Assembly (NCBI RefSeq): GCF_023499255.1
Contig: NZ_CP092183.1
Coordinates: 2,673,501-2,737,500 of the forward strand
Reading direction: 5' to 3'
Source of the DNA: Couchioplanes caeruleus
GTDB taxonomy: Bacteria; Actinomycetota; Actinomycetes; Mycobacteriales; Micromonosporaceae
Length of the DNA: 64,000 bases
The translations under genes and the position numbers were made by a program. This document shows positions 1 to 8,061 of the stretch, piece by piece. Every line of letters begins with the position of its first letter. Position 1 is the first letter of the stretch. The notes beneath the pieces were generated by a model. It saw only the letters and a program-made list of their open reading frames with translations, did no database searches and had not been told where the DNA came from.

Positions 1-1403
1 GCGTTGATGCGTTCGATGACCGCGGCGATCTCGCCGATCGCGTCGACCGCGGCGGACGTGTCGTTCTGGATGGCCTGGATCCGGCTGGAGATCTCCTCGG
101 TGGCCTTCGCGGTCTCCTGGGCCAGGTCCTTGACCTCGGACGCGACGACGGCGAAGCCCTTGCCCGCCTCGCCGGCCCGGGCCGCCTCGATGGTGGCGTT
201 GAGCGCGAGCAGGTTGGTCTGCTCGGCGATCGAGGTGATGACCTTGACGATGTTGCCCACCTCGGCCGAGGAGACACCCAGCTTGGCGACCGTGGTGTTG
301 GCCGACTGGGCCACCTCGACCGCGCCGCGGGCCACTCCGGCCGCGTCGGCCGCGCTCGTGGCGATCTCGCGGATGGACGCGGTCATCTGCTCGCTGGCGG
401 CGGCGACGGTGTCCACGTTGCTGCTGACCGTGCCGGCGGCGGCGGACACCTGCTCGGCGCGGGAGCTGGTCTGCTCCGCGTTGACGGCGATGCGGCCGCT
501 GACGTCGGTCATCTCCTGCGCGGAGCCGGCGAGCGTACGGCTGCTCCCGGTGATCTGCGAGATCGTGCTGCGCAGCGTCGCCGTGGCCCGGTCGAGCTGG
601 GCACCCATCCGGCCGACCTCGTCCTTGCTCTTCATGTCGGCCGTCCGGGTCAGGTCTCCGGCGGCGATGCTGTCGATGATGCCCGACAGCGCCTTGACCC
701 GGCTCACGATGCTCCGCGCGATCGCCAGGCCCAGCAGCGTGGCGAGGATCAGGCCGACGACGAGCACGACGATGACGAAGGTCCGGGCCGACTCGTACGC
801 CGAGTGGGCCTCGGCGACGCGCGCCTTGGCGGCCGCCTCCTCCTCCGCCGCGAGCTTGTCCAGGTTGTACTTGGCACGGATGATCGCCGGCTGCAGCTGG
901 GTGTCCCGGGCGGCCGCCATGGCAACCGCGTTGCCGCTGCCGGCCGCCGTGAGGTACGCGTCACGGGCGGCCCTGTACTTGTCCCAGAGGAAGATCGTCT
1001 GGTCCATCAGCCGCGGGTCGACGGTGCTGCCGCGGTACGCCGTGTTGTCCGCCGTGATCTGACCGTCGAGCGCCTTGATCTGCGCGACGATGTCCGGCGA
1101 CGGCGTCTGGCCGTACGTGAGCGCCTGGGCGTGCATCGTGCCGACGTCCGAGATGATCTTGTTGAGCTGCAGGGAGGCGGTGAAGTTCTCCCGGTACATC
1201 TTGTTGCCGACGTCGTTGACCTCGGCGAGCCGGACCAGCGCCACGACGCCCACGAGGGCCGCGACGATCGTCATCGCACCCACGATGATCATGATCTTCG
1301 TGTTGAGCGAGCGGTCGGCGATCCAGTCGCGCAGCGGGTTCTTGAGCTGCGGCTTGCGCGCGGACTTCGATGCTGCCCTCATGGGGCGGGCGACGGAAGG
1401 CAT
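1..1403 (-). CDS. Methyl-accepting chemotaxis protein (C-terminus outside window)
   Basis: Membrane chemoreceptor that would relay ligand signals to CheA/CheW. The 467 visible codons read: short cytoplasmic head, TM segment ([20 protein letters not shown]), an extracellular region of about 150 residues that looks like a four-helix bundle, a second TM ([20 protein letters not shown]), HAMP, and the start of the signalling domain. The conserved hairpin tip is visible ([20 protein letters not shown]), followed by [15 protein letters not shown]. The reading frame runs off the window start, so the C-terminal bundle is missing here. I chose the ATG at 1403 because GAGGT lies about 8 nt upstream; an in-frame ATG at 1382 has no ribosome site. 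A FliA-like promoter candidate lies at 1458-1484. Family assignment is secure; the ligand is unknown. Confidence 0.93.
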   Translation of the reverse strand, partial: MPSVARPMRAASKSARKPQLKNPLRDWIADRSLNTKIMIIVGAMTIVAALVGVVALVRLAEVNDVGNKMYRENFTASLQLNKIISDVGTMHAQALTYGQTPSPDIVAQIKALDGQITADNTAYRGSTVDPRLMDQTIFLWDKYRAARDAYLTAAGSGNAVAMAAARDTQLQPAIIRAKYNLDKLAAEEEAAAKARVAEAHSAYESARTFVIVVLVVGLILATLLGLAIARSIVSRVKALSGIIDSIAAGDLTRTADMKSKDEVGRMGAQLDRATATLRSTISQITGSSRTLAGSAQEMTDVSGRIAVNAEQTSSRAEQVSAAAGTVSSNVDTVAAASEQMTASIREIATSAADAAGVARGAVEVAQSANTTVAKLGVSSAEVGNIVKVITSIAEQTNLLALNATIEAARAGEAGKGFAVVASEVKDLAQETAKATEEISSRIQAIQNDTSAAVDAIGEIAAVIERIN

Positions 1404-1457
1404 GTGGTCGGACCTCGCGGTGGTTGCTACGGGGACGCGAGTCGTCCCCTTTCTCAC

Positions 1458-1484
1458 TATCGGTTGTGGTTCGTGGTCGCTGAG
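1458..1484 (-). promoter_or_regulatory. Candidate FliA-type promoter of the chemoreceptor
   Basis: On the minus strand CTCA (1484-1481) is followed after 16 nt by ACCGATA (1464-1458). This resembles the CTCA-N15-17-GCCGAA/T pattern I recall for FliA-family sigma factors controlling motility genes in Actinoplanes missouriensis. The predicted transcript would start near 1450 and include a small hairpin (arms GGGGAC and GTCCCC, 1431-1449) before the ATG at 1403. The match is 5 of 6 in the -10 core. The GGDEF/EAL gene next door has the same arrangement. Confidence 0.45.
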
Positions 1485-1505
1485 GCGCTTTCCGGGAGTT
1501 CGCCC

Positions 1506-3869
1506 TCACACCGCGAGTGCGCTGTGCGCGGCGAGCTGCGCGTCGACCTGATCCGGGGACAGGGGCCGCGAGAAGTGGTAGCCCTGCGCGAAGCGGTACC
1601 CGAGCCGGTACAGGGTCTCGGCCTGCTCGGCGGTCTCCACGCCCTCCGCGATCGCCTGCAGGTGCAGGCCGTTCGTGATCTGGATCATCGCGGTGGCGAT
1701 GACCGCCTCCTCGGAGCGTCCGCCGATCCCGTCGACGAACGACTTGTCGACCTTGAGGGTGTCGGCCGGGCAGGTCCGCAGCAGGCCGAGCGACGAGTGC
1801 CCGGTGCCGAAGTCGTCGAGCGCCACCTTCACGCCGAGCGTCACCAGGTTCTGCAGGGTGTCGAGCGCGATGCCGCCGTCGAACACGGCCGTCTCGGTGA
1901 CCTCGACGACCAGCTTCTCCGGGTCGAAGCCCGTGTCGGCCAGCGCGGCCCGTACGTCCGCGGCGAAGCCCGGCTCGCGCAGCTGGCGGGCGGAGACGTT
2001 GACGCCGATCTCGTCCGGGGCGGCGGCGCCGTACCGCTTCTGCCACTCGGCGGCCTGGCGCAGCGCGGTCCGCAGGATCCAGTCGCCGAGCGGCACGATC
2101 AGGCCGGTGCGCTCCGCGATCGGGATGAACACGTCCGGCCCGATGAAGCCCCGCTCCGGGTGCTTCCAGCGGATCAGCGTCTCCAGCGACGTCCACCGGC
2201 CGTCCGGCAGCGCCACGATCGGCTGGTAGACGAGCGTGAAGTCGCCGTTGTCCAGGGCCCGGCGCAGGTCCGCGCCGAGCTGGGCGTCGGCCGCCTGGTC
2301 CTGCTCGAGTCGGGCGTCGTAGACCGCGTGCCGGCCCTTGCCGCGCTCCTTGGCGGCGTACATGGCCAGGTCGGCGCGGCGCAGCAGCTCCTGGGGGCTG
2401 GCGCCGGGCCACACCTCGGCCAGGCCGATGCTCGCCTTGACCAGCAGGTCGTAACCGAGCGCGTGCACCGGGCGGGTCAGCGACTCGGCGATGCGGTCCA
2501 GCACCTCGGTCGCCTCGTCGCTGCGCAGCCCGCGCAGGAGCAGGCCGAACTCGTCGCCGCCGAGGCGGGCCACGACGTCGTCGGCGCGGACCGCCTCGCG
2601 CAGCCGGTCGGCGACCACGACCAGCAGCGCGTCGCCCACGGCGTGGCCGAGCCGGTCGTTGATCGCCTTGAAGTCGTCCAGGTCGATCAGCGCCAGGCTG
2701 AGCGTCCCGGTCTCCTCCCCGGCGTCAGCGTCGGCGCCGGCCTCGGCGAGCGCCTCCCGGGTCCGCTGCTCGAACAGGGCCCGGTTGGCCAGGTCGGTCA
2801 GGTCGTCGTGGTTCGCCCGGTGGGTGAGCTGGGTCTGGTAGCGGTTGAGCTCCAGCAGGTTCGCGTCGACGCGGCGCAGCAGCCGGCCGTTCTCCGCCAG
2901 CGCGTTGACCTGGCGCGCCACCACCAGCGCGGTGAGCAGCACCGCGGCCAGCGCCACGGTCAGCACCACGTGCCCGGCCGTACCGCCCACCACGAGCAGC
3001 AGGCCGTCGGTCGCGGCCACCGCCAGGTACGGCACGACGCTGAACGAGCGGCGCCGGAGTACCGGGAGCTCCGTACCGGCGGCGCGGCGCTGGCGGTCCG
3101 CGGCGAGCGCGACGAACAGCAGGGTGGCGGGGATGAACATCATCGAGCCGCTGAGGCCCGGGTGCATCTGCAGGAACAGCGGCAACAGGCCGCCGCCGGT
3201 CGCGCCGACGCCGGCCGCGGCGGCGAGCAGGCGCAGCGCGACCCGGTCCAGCCCGCCGAAGCCGCTCACCGCGACCTTGACGAAGGCCAGCGCGCCGACC
3301 AGGCCCAGGGCGGTGAGCATGAGCAGGGGTACGGCCGCCGAGCTGTCGGCCGCCCAGGCGTCGAGCACCCGGGTGATCAGGTACCAGGAGAAGATGCCCA
3401 GCGTGATGGAGACCGTGGCGGCGTCCAGCACGAAGCGGAGCATGACCCGTTCGCGTTCCCGCCCGCGGGCCATCGGCAGCCGGAGCAGGGTCCACAGCAG
3501 CACCAGCATCGCCAGCGCGTACGCCGCGGAGGTGGGCGCGTCGTGGTCCTGGTCGCCGGCGGCGGGGTTGAGCACGTACAGGCGGGCGTCTCCGGTGACG
3601 CCGAGCACGATGAGCACGCAGACGACCGCCAGGGACCGCCAGATGCGTGCGGTGACCGGGTCCAGGCCGGGCGCAAACGCCGTACGCCAGCACGACCAGC
3701 CCGCGACCGCCGTGCCGAGCATCGCCGGCATCCAGCCCCAGACGACCTGGGTGCGCTGCTCGGTGTAGTTGACCGCGAACAGCACGATCGAGACGACGAG
3801 GACCGCGGCCGCCGTCAGCAGCATCGGAGTGGCCCGGAGCCGCTCCACCTGCCGTTCGTCGACCGTCAT
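1506..3869 (-). CDS. Membrane GGDEF/EAL cyclic-di-GMP turnover protein
   Basis: A 787-residue protein predicted to make and/or degrade cyclic-di-GMP. The first about 320 residues hold roughly eight to nine hydrophobic segments. The GGDEF domain follows, with ARLGGDEFGLLL near residue 436 and an RxxD product-inhibition site (RADD) exactly five residues before GGDEF. The EAL domain is C-terminal. Its signature reads ETL rather than EAL (SLETLIRWKHP, about residue 563), but the catalytic glutamate, NVSARQL, LDDFGTGHSS, the lysine of LKVDKSF and AIAEGVET are all kept, so I expect activity in both domains. The start is an ATG. It lies just upstream of the chemoreceptor on the same strand, with a FliA-like promoter candidate at 3915-3941, which points to motility or zoospore signalling. 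Confidence 0.92.
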   Translation of the reverse strand: MTVDERQVERLRATPMLLTAAAVLVVSIVLFAVNYTEQRTQVVWGWMPAMLGTAVAGWSCWRTAFAPGLDPVTARIWRSLAVVCVLIVLGVTGDARLYVLNPAAGDQDHDAPTSAAYALAMLVLLWTLLRLPMARGRERERVMLRFVLDAATVSITLGIFSWYLITRVLDAWAADSSAAVPLLMLTALGLVGALAFVKVAVSGFGGLDRVALRLLAAAAGVGATGGGLLPLFLQMHPGLSGSMMFIPATLLFVALAADRQRRAAGTELPVLRRRSFSVVPYLAVAATDGLLLVVGGTAGHVVLTVALAAVLLTALVVARQVNALAENGRLLRRVDANLLELNRYQTQLTHRANHDDLTDLANRALFEQRTREALAEAGADADAGEETGTLSLALIDLDDFKAINDRLGHAVGDALLVVVADRLREAVRADDVVARLGGDEFGLLLRGLRSDEATEVLDRIAESLTRPVHALGYDLLVKASIGLAEVWPGASPQELLRRADLAMYAAKERGKGRHAVYDARLEQDQAADAQLGADLRRALDNGDFTLVYQPIVALPDGRWTSLETLIRWKHPERGFIGPDVFIPIAERTGLIVPLGDWILRTALRQAAEWQKRYGAAAPDEIGVNVSARQLREPGFAADVRAALADTGFDPEKLVVEVTETAVFDGGIALDTLQNLVTLGVKVALDDFGTGHSSLGLLRTCPADTLKVDKSFVDGIGGRSEEAVIATAMIQITNGLHLQAIAEGVETAEQAETLYRLGYRFAQGYHFSRPLSPDQVDAQLAAHSALAV

Positions 3870-3914
3870 GCCGTGTCGTCCCCTCGATGGTCTGTCTGGC
3901 TTCCGGGTTGGCTA

Positions 3915-3941
3915 ATCGGTTCGGAGGGGGTACGGCATGAG
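3915..3941 (-). promoter_or_regulatory. Candidate FliA-type promoter of the GGDEF/EAL gene
   Basis: On the minus strand CTCA (3941-3938), a 17-nt spacer and ACCGAT (3920-3915) reproduce the arrangement and the same -10 core found before the chemoreceptor gene. The expected start site, near 3908, leaves a leader of about 40 nt before the ATG at 3869. This rests on motif resemblance only. Confidence 0.42.
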
Positions 3942-4005
3942 CAGAACCGGCACGGCTGTCGCGTCACCGTACGACCGCGGAGCGTGGGATCTCGCCGATC
4001 CATGG

Positions 4006-4019
4006 GATGCACGTGCATC
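4006..4019. repeat. 14-bp perfect palindrome in intergenic region
   Basis: GATGCAC at 4006-4012 is followed directly by its reverse complement GTGCATC at 4013-4019. It lies about 55 bp before the EcsC-family gene and 140 bp upstream of the oppositely oriented GGDEF/EAL gene, so it could be an operator for either. No regulator gene is adjacent. The rest of the 204-bp gap shows only the FliA-like element. Confidence 0.5.
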
Positions 4020-4073
4020 TGCAAGGCACAATGGCGGCAGCCGTCCATCCGACCACCCCTTCGGAGCGTTCCG

Positions 4074-4766
4074 GTGACCGAACCCGCCGTACCCCCCGCC
4101 CCCGCCGCCCCTGACGACGACGGCCTGCCCGGGTCCCTGTGGGCCCGCATGAAGGCCGACCCGCAGTACGCCCCCGAGCACCTCGCGCTGGAAGCGGTCC
4201 GCCGCCTCGGCCCGCAGGCGCAGCGCTGGGCCCAGCGGGCCCGCGAGGAGGACCCCGGCGCCTCCTCCGACGACCTCGCCCAGCAGGCCGCCCGCCGGTT
4301 CCTCAACCACGCCCGCCTCTCCGGTGCCGTCTCCGGCGCCACCGGCCTGCCCGGCGCGGTCGTGGACGTCGGCGTCCTGGCCTGGACCCAGGCGCGGATG
4401 GTGCTGCACGTCGCCGCGGCGTACGGCGCCGACCCGACCAGCTCCGAGCGCGCCACCGACCTGCTGGTCCTGCAGCGGGTGCACAAGGCCGCCGAGGCGG
4501 CCCGCGTCGCGCTGGGCGTGGCCGCCGGCCGGGAGCGCGCCAGCCGGCTCTTCGCCGGCTCCGCCGACCGGCCGCTCACCGGCGTCATGCTCAAGCTCGG
4601 CGTCAAGCTGGCCCAGATGGCCGGCGTCCGCGCCGCCAAGCGGATGTTCGCCAAGGTCGTGCCGGGCGCCGGGATGGTGCTGGGCACGTGGGCGAACTCG
4701 GCGGCGACCAAGGACCTGGCCCGCCGCGCCCGCGAGCTGTACGGCGGCGCGGCCGGCGCATCCTAA
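4074..4766 (+). CDS. EcsC-family protein
   Basis: A 230-residue protein starting at a GTG with GGAG 8-11 nt upstream. After a proline-rich head the body is alpha-helical with two small-residue-rich hydrophobic stretches (SGAVSGATGLPGAVVDVGVL, and ARMVLHVAAAYG), the pattern of the EcsC family, whose founder is linked to an ABC exporter in Bacillus. A final glycine/alanine-rich hydrophobic stretch (VVPGAGMVLGTWANS) precedes a basic C-terminus. No enzymatic motif is visible and the molecular role is unknown. It stands alone on the plus strand, followed 67 bp later by a lipoprotein gene. Family call by resemblance. Confidence 0.72.
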   Translation: MTEPAVPPAPAAPDDDGLPGSLWARMKADPQYAPEHLALEAVRRLGPQAQRWAQRAREEDPGASSDDLAQQAARRFLNHARLSGAVSGATGLPGAVVDVGVLAWTQARMVLHVAAAYGADPTSSERATDLLVLQRVHKAAEAARVALGVAAGRERASRLFAGSADRPLTGVMLKLGVKLAQMAGVRAAKRMFAKVVPGAGMVLGTWANSAATKDLARRARELYGGAAGAS

Positions 4767-4833
4767 AGTCGCTCCCCGCCCTGACGATGCTTTCCGGGTA
4801 AGGCCCGTGCCCGGCGACGCAGAGGAGGGACGC

Positions 4834-5433
4834 ATGAGCCAGCGCAACCGGTGGCTGCTGCTCTTCGCGCCCCTCGTGCTGACCGGGTGCGGCGTGCTCG
4901 GCGGCGACTCCTCCAAACCCGGCGCCGCGGGGACGGCCGCGAGCGCCAACGCGGGTACGCCGTGGACCGTCGTCACCCGCGGCAGCGCGGCCCCGTCGCC
5001 CACGCCGAGCAGCGGCGTGCCGCCGTACCCGCTGCCGACCGCCACCGGATTCCTGCCGCTGAAGACCACGCCGCGGCCAGCGCCCAGCCGCACGTGCGCG
5101 CCGGACACCGTGCACTTCTCGCGGATCCAGGCGCTCGACGTCGTCGCGGGCACCACGAGCGCCACCGCGTCCTGGTACGACGTCGGCGGCTACAACCTCG
5201 TCGAGTACCGGCTCACCGCGATCAGCCAGGACCTCAAGCCGGGCAAGCAGCGCGACGTGGGCTGGGTGCCGGTCAAGCCGAAGCAGGCCTGCGGCCCGAT
5301 GACGGCCACGATCAAGAACCTCGACCGCAAGACCGGCTACGTCTTCTCGCTGGACGCCGTCGTCGCCCGGCGCAGCGGCGACGGTACGCACGCCGGCACG
5401 CTGTACCGCTCGCACGTCATCTACACGAGGTAG
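4834..5433 (+). CDS. Secreted lipoprotein with fibronectin-like C-terminal domain
   Basis: A 199-residue protein with a clear lipoprotein signal: positively charged N-terminus, hydrophobic core and lipobox LTGC placing the lipidated cysteine at about residue 19. A low-complexity Ser/Pro/Thr linker follows (residues about 30-85). The C-terminal about 110 residues look beta-rich (TTSATASWYDVGGYNLVEYR, and NLDRKTGYVFSLDAVV), reminiscent of a fibronectin type III fold, with three cysteines. The ATG has a strong AGAGGAGGGA site 4 nt upstream. Its end overlaps by 13 bp the end of the convergent SDR gene. No function can be assigned. Confidence 0.85.
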   Translation: MSQRNRWLLLFAPLVLTGCGVLGGDSSKPGAAGTAASANAGTPWTVVTRGSAAPSPTPSSGVPPYPLPTATGFLPLKTTPRPAPSRTCAPDTVHFSRIQALDVVAGTTSATASWYDVGGYNLVEYRLTAISQDLKPGKQRDVGWVPVKPKQACGPMTATIKNLDRKTGYVFSLDAVVARRSGDGTHAGTLYRSHVIYTR

Positions 5434-6266
5434 TCCGTCACGCTCCGCCGCGGCGCGTACCCCTGTTCCCGGGCCCGCGTGAGGTCCAGGACCATGCCGT
5501 CGGTGAGCTGGTCGACGGCGTAGCGGGTGAGCGAGGGCGAGACCACCGCGAGCCCGCGCGCCAGACCCGCGGGCAGGTGCCGCACGGGCACGCCGAGCAC
5601 CCGGGACAGCACGTCGTCGCGGCCGTACGGCTGCTCGTCGGCGATGTTGTACGCGCCGCCCGGCCAGTCCAGCGCCGCCAGGCACGCCGCCGCCAGGTTC
5701 TCCACGGCGGTCAGGCTCATCAGCACGTCGGGTCCGGGCAGCCAGGCGTACCCGCCCCGCACCACCCGGCGCAGGCGGGGCAGCAGGTGCCGGTCGCCGT
5801 CGCCGTACACGGCCCGGGGGCGCAACGCCACCGCGCCCGCCGCCAGGGCGAGCCGCTCACCCTCCGCCTTCGTCCGCCCGTACGCGCCGCGCTGCCCGCC
5901 GGCCGGGTGGTCCTCGCGCACCGGGGCTGCGTACGGCCCGGGCCGGTACACGCTGGCGCTGCTCACCCACACGACGGGCCGGTCGCGGGCGGCGTCGAGC
6001 AGCCGCAGCGTCCCGCCGACGTTCACCGCCCGGTACGCCTCCTCCGCCGCCCGCCCCGGCCGCGGATCGCCCACGGCGGCGGCCAGGTGCACCACGGCAT
6101 CCACGCCGGAGAGGTCGGGCGGCCCGGCGGTGGCGTCCCAGAACACGTGCTCGCCCACCGGGCCGGGACGCCTGCCCACGCCGACCACCTCGTGCCCGGT
6201 GGACGCCGCGAGCCGGGCGACGGCCGTACCGCAGAAACCGGACGCGCCCGTGACAGCGAGCCTCAC
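5421..6266 (-). CDS. NAD(P)-dependent extended SDR, OleD-like beta-keto acid reductase candidate
   Basis: A 281-residue Rossmann protein of the NAD-dependent epimerase/dehydratase family. VTGASGFCG (residues 5-13) is the nucleotide-binding GxxGxxG. VSSASVYRPG supplies the serine and YGRTK the Tyr-x-x-x-Lys pair of the catalytic triad. It is the last gene of a six-gene minus-strand operon; its GTG overlaps the P450 stop by 4 bp. Because the operon also encodes an OleA-like thiolase and an OleC-like ligase, the simplest role is the OleD step, reducing a 2-alkyl-3-keto acid to the 3-hydroxy acid. Sequence alone cannot separate OleD from sugar epimerases, so the substrate is inferred from context. 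Confidence 0.85.
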   Translation of the reverse strand: MRLAVTGASGFCGTAVARLAASTGHEVVGVGRRPGPVGEHVFWDATAGPPDLSGVDAVVHLAAAVGDPRPGRAAEEAYRAVNVGGTLRLLDAARDRPVVWVSSASVYRPGPYAAPVREDHPAGGQRGAYGRTKAEGERLALAAGAVALRPRAVYGDGDRHLLPRLRRVVRGGYAWLPGPDVLMSLTAVENLAAACLAALDWPGGAYNIADEQPYGRDDVLSRVLGVPVRHLPAGLARGLAVVSPSLTRYAVDQLTDGMVLDLTRAREQGYAPRRSVTDYLV

Positions 6267-7330
6267 GACGGCCGCACCACCAGGGACCGCCAGGACGGCA
6301 GCGCCGCGCGCCGGTCCACCCGGGCCCGCACGACCACCGGCCGGTACGGCGCCAGCGCCCGCAGCAGATCGGCCAGCTGCACCCGGGCGAGGCGGGCGCC
6401 GGGGCAGGCGTGCTGTCCCGCCCCGAAGACCAGCTGGGCCGTGCGGGCCGGCGCGGGGTGCGCGGGGTCGGGGCCGGCTCGGTGCGAGTCCGCGGCGTGG
6501 CGGGCGACGAGGAGCATCCGGTCACCGGCGCGGACCGGGCAGCCGCCGGGCAGCTCGCCCGCCTCCGCCGCCACCCGGGGCAGCAACGGGGTGGGGGCGG
6601 TCACCCGCAGCAGCTCGTCGGCGAGGGCGGGGCTGTCCGCGTACGCCCAGAGGCCGGCGTCGCAGGCCCACGCCGCGGCCCGCGGCAGCGCGGCGACCGT
6701 CGTGGTGATCGCGGCGACCGCCAGCATGGTTGCCAGGCCGGCGCCCGCTCCGCCGTCCGGCGCGACCAGCGCGGTCAGCCGTTCCGCGGCGACCCGCGCC
6801 GTTTCACCGGTGCCGTGGCGGCGCAGCCCGGGCAGGTGCGCGCGGGCCGCCGCCGCAGCCGCCGCCCGTGCGGCGTCCGCGAGCGCGGGACCGTCCACGG
6901 CGACGTCGACGAGGGCGGCGGCGGTCGTCCCGGCGATCTCCGCCGCGAGTGGGACCAGATCGACCCGGCCGCCGTGGGCGAGCGGCTCGAGCCGCCGGTC
7001 GAGCAGCTCCGTCCACAGCGGACGCAGGCGCTGCACGCCCGCGGCGCCCAGCGCCTCGGAGGTCGCCCGGCGGGCCTGCCGGTGCTCGTCGCCGTGCTGG
7101 TCGAACAGCAGGTCACCGCCGGTCAGCCGGCCGGCCGCGCCGCCGGTGGTGCCCGCCGCGGTCCGGTCCAGCGGGATCCGGGTCAGGCCCGCGACGAACG
7201 CCTCCCGGTCGTGCACGAGCAGCGTGCGGCCCAGCCGCAGGACGGGCCGCCGCCGCGTCGCCGCGAGCAGCGCGAACAACACCGGATGGCTGCCCAGGTA
7301 GACCCGGCGGTCCCGGCTGCGGGCGCTCAT
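6263..7330 (-). CDS. Cytochrome P450, short form
   Basis: Haem-thiolate protein of 355 residues, shorter than the usual about 400. The haem-binding loop FGAGQHACPG is complete with the proximal cysteine at residue 309, and the K-helix ExxR is present as ELLR. The I-helix AGxxT motif is degenerate (VAAITTT), so the oxygen-activation threonine is kept but the glycine is not. The N-terminus lacks the usual first 40-50 residues, and I see no upstream in-frame start with a ribosome site. Start ATG at 7330 overlaps the GT2 stop by 4 bp. It probably oxidises the acyl product of the operon; the substrate is unknown. Confidence 0.88.
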   Translation of the reverse strand: MSARSRDRRVYLGSHPVLFALLAATRRRPVLRLGRTLLVHDREAFVAGLTRIPLDRTAAGTTGGAAGRLTGGDLLFDQHGDEHRQARRATSEALGAAGVQRLRPLWTELLDRRLEPLAHGGRVDLVPLAAEIAGTTAAALVDVAVDGPALADAARAAAAAAARAHLPGLRRHGTGETARVAAERLTALVAPDGGAGAGLATMLAVAAITTTVAALPRAAAWACDAGLWAYADSPALADELLRVTAPTPLLPRVAAEAGELPGGCPVRAGDRMLLVARHAADSHRAGPDPAHPAPARTAQLVFGAGQHACPGARLARVQLADLLRALAPYRPVVVRARVDRRAALPSWRSLVVRPS

Positions 7331-8061
7331 CGGACGTGCACCTCCTCCGGCGCGGGCCGGTAACGGCGGTCCCAGTGCCACAACAGCGTCCGCAGGCCAC
7401 CCCAGGCACGGAGCCGGCGCAGGCTCGTCTGGACCACCAGGTGCTCGGCGCGGACGATCCGGGCGCTGTGCTGCCGGGCCCGGTTGAGCAGCGTCACGTC
7501 CTCGGCGCCGTCGCCCAGCGCCTCCCTCGGCGTGCCGCCGCAGCGCTCGTACAGGGCCGCGGTGATGGCCAGGTTGTGGCCGTGGACCAGCACGAACGGG
7601 GCCCGTGCCGACGGTGAGCGGTGCAGCCACCGGCCGGCCCGGGCGGCCAGCCGGACCACCAGCGGGTAGAGCACGCGGTGCGCCCAGCCCGGCCGCTCGT
7701 CGGCGCGCGGCACGCTGCGGCCGCAGACCAGGTCGTGCGCGTCCAGGAGCGACCGGGCCGTGGCGACCCAGTCCGGCGCCGGCAGGCAGTCCGCGTCGGT
7801 GCGCAGCAGCTTCGTCGCGCCGCGGCTGATCGCGTACCGGAATCCGGTGTCGGCGGCCGTGCCCGCGCCCGGCTCGGGCTCGCCGACCACCTCGACCTCA
7901 CCGGGGAAACCGGCCGCGATCTCGGCGGTGGCGTCGGTGGAGGCGTTGTCCACGACCACCAGCGTGAAGTCCCGGTCCGTCTGGGCGGCCAGCGCGCCCA
8001 GCGTGCCGGGCAACAACCGCGCCTCGTTGTAGGCGGGCACGACGACGGCGACCTCCCTCAC
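7327..8061 (-). CDS. Family 2 glycosyltransferase
   Basis: A 244-residue soluble GT-A fold glycosyltransferase. VVVPAYNEA at the N-terminus, VVDNASTDAT and the metal-binding LRTDADCLP (Asp-x-Asp) are the canonical GT2 elements. GHNLAITAALYERCGG occupies the acceptor region. No transmembrane segment is seen. GTG start with a 4-bp overlap to the AMP-ligase stop. A paralogue with the same architecture lies on the other side of the ligase, so the operon carries two related but clearly diverged GT2 enzymes, perhaps adding two sugars or acting on a lipid carrier. The donor sugar and acceptor cannot be told from sequence. Confidence 0.88.
   Translation of the reverse strand: MREVAVVVPAYNEARLLPGTLGALAAQTDRDFTLVVVDNASTDATAEIAAGFPGEVEVVGEPEPGAGTAADTGFRYAISRGATKLLRTDADCLPAPDWVATARSLLDAHDLVCGRSVPRADERPGWAHRVLYPLVVRLAARAGRWLHRSPSARAPFVLVHGHNLAITAALYERCGGTPREALGDGAEDVTLLNRARQHSARIVRAEHLVVQTSLRRLRAWGGLRTLLWHWDRRYRPAPEEVHVR

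Noticed and set aside
804..4766. A single 1320-codon plus-strand frame covering the chemoreceptor and GGDEF/EAL genes.
   Set aside because: It is the shadow of strongly conserved minus-strand genes; its composition is Arg/Gly/Asp-rich low complexity. Only its last 230 codons (EcsC-family) are real.
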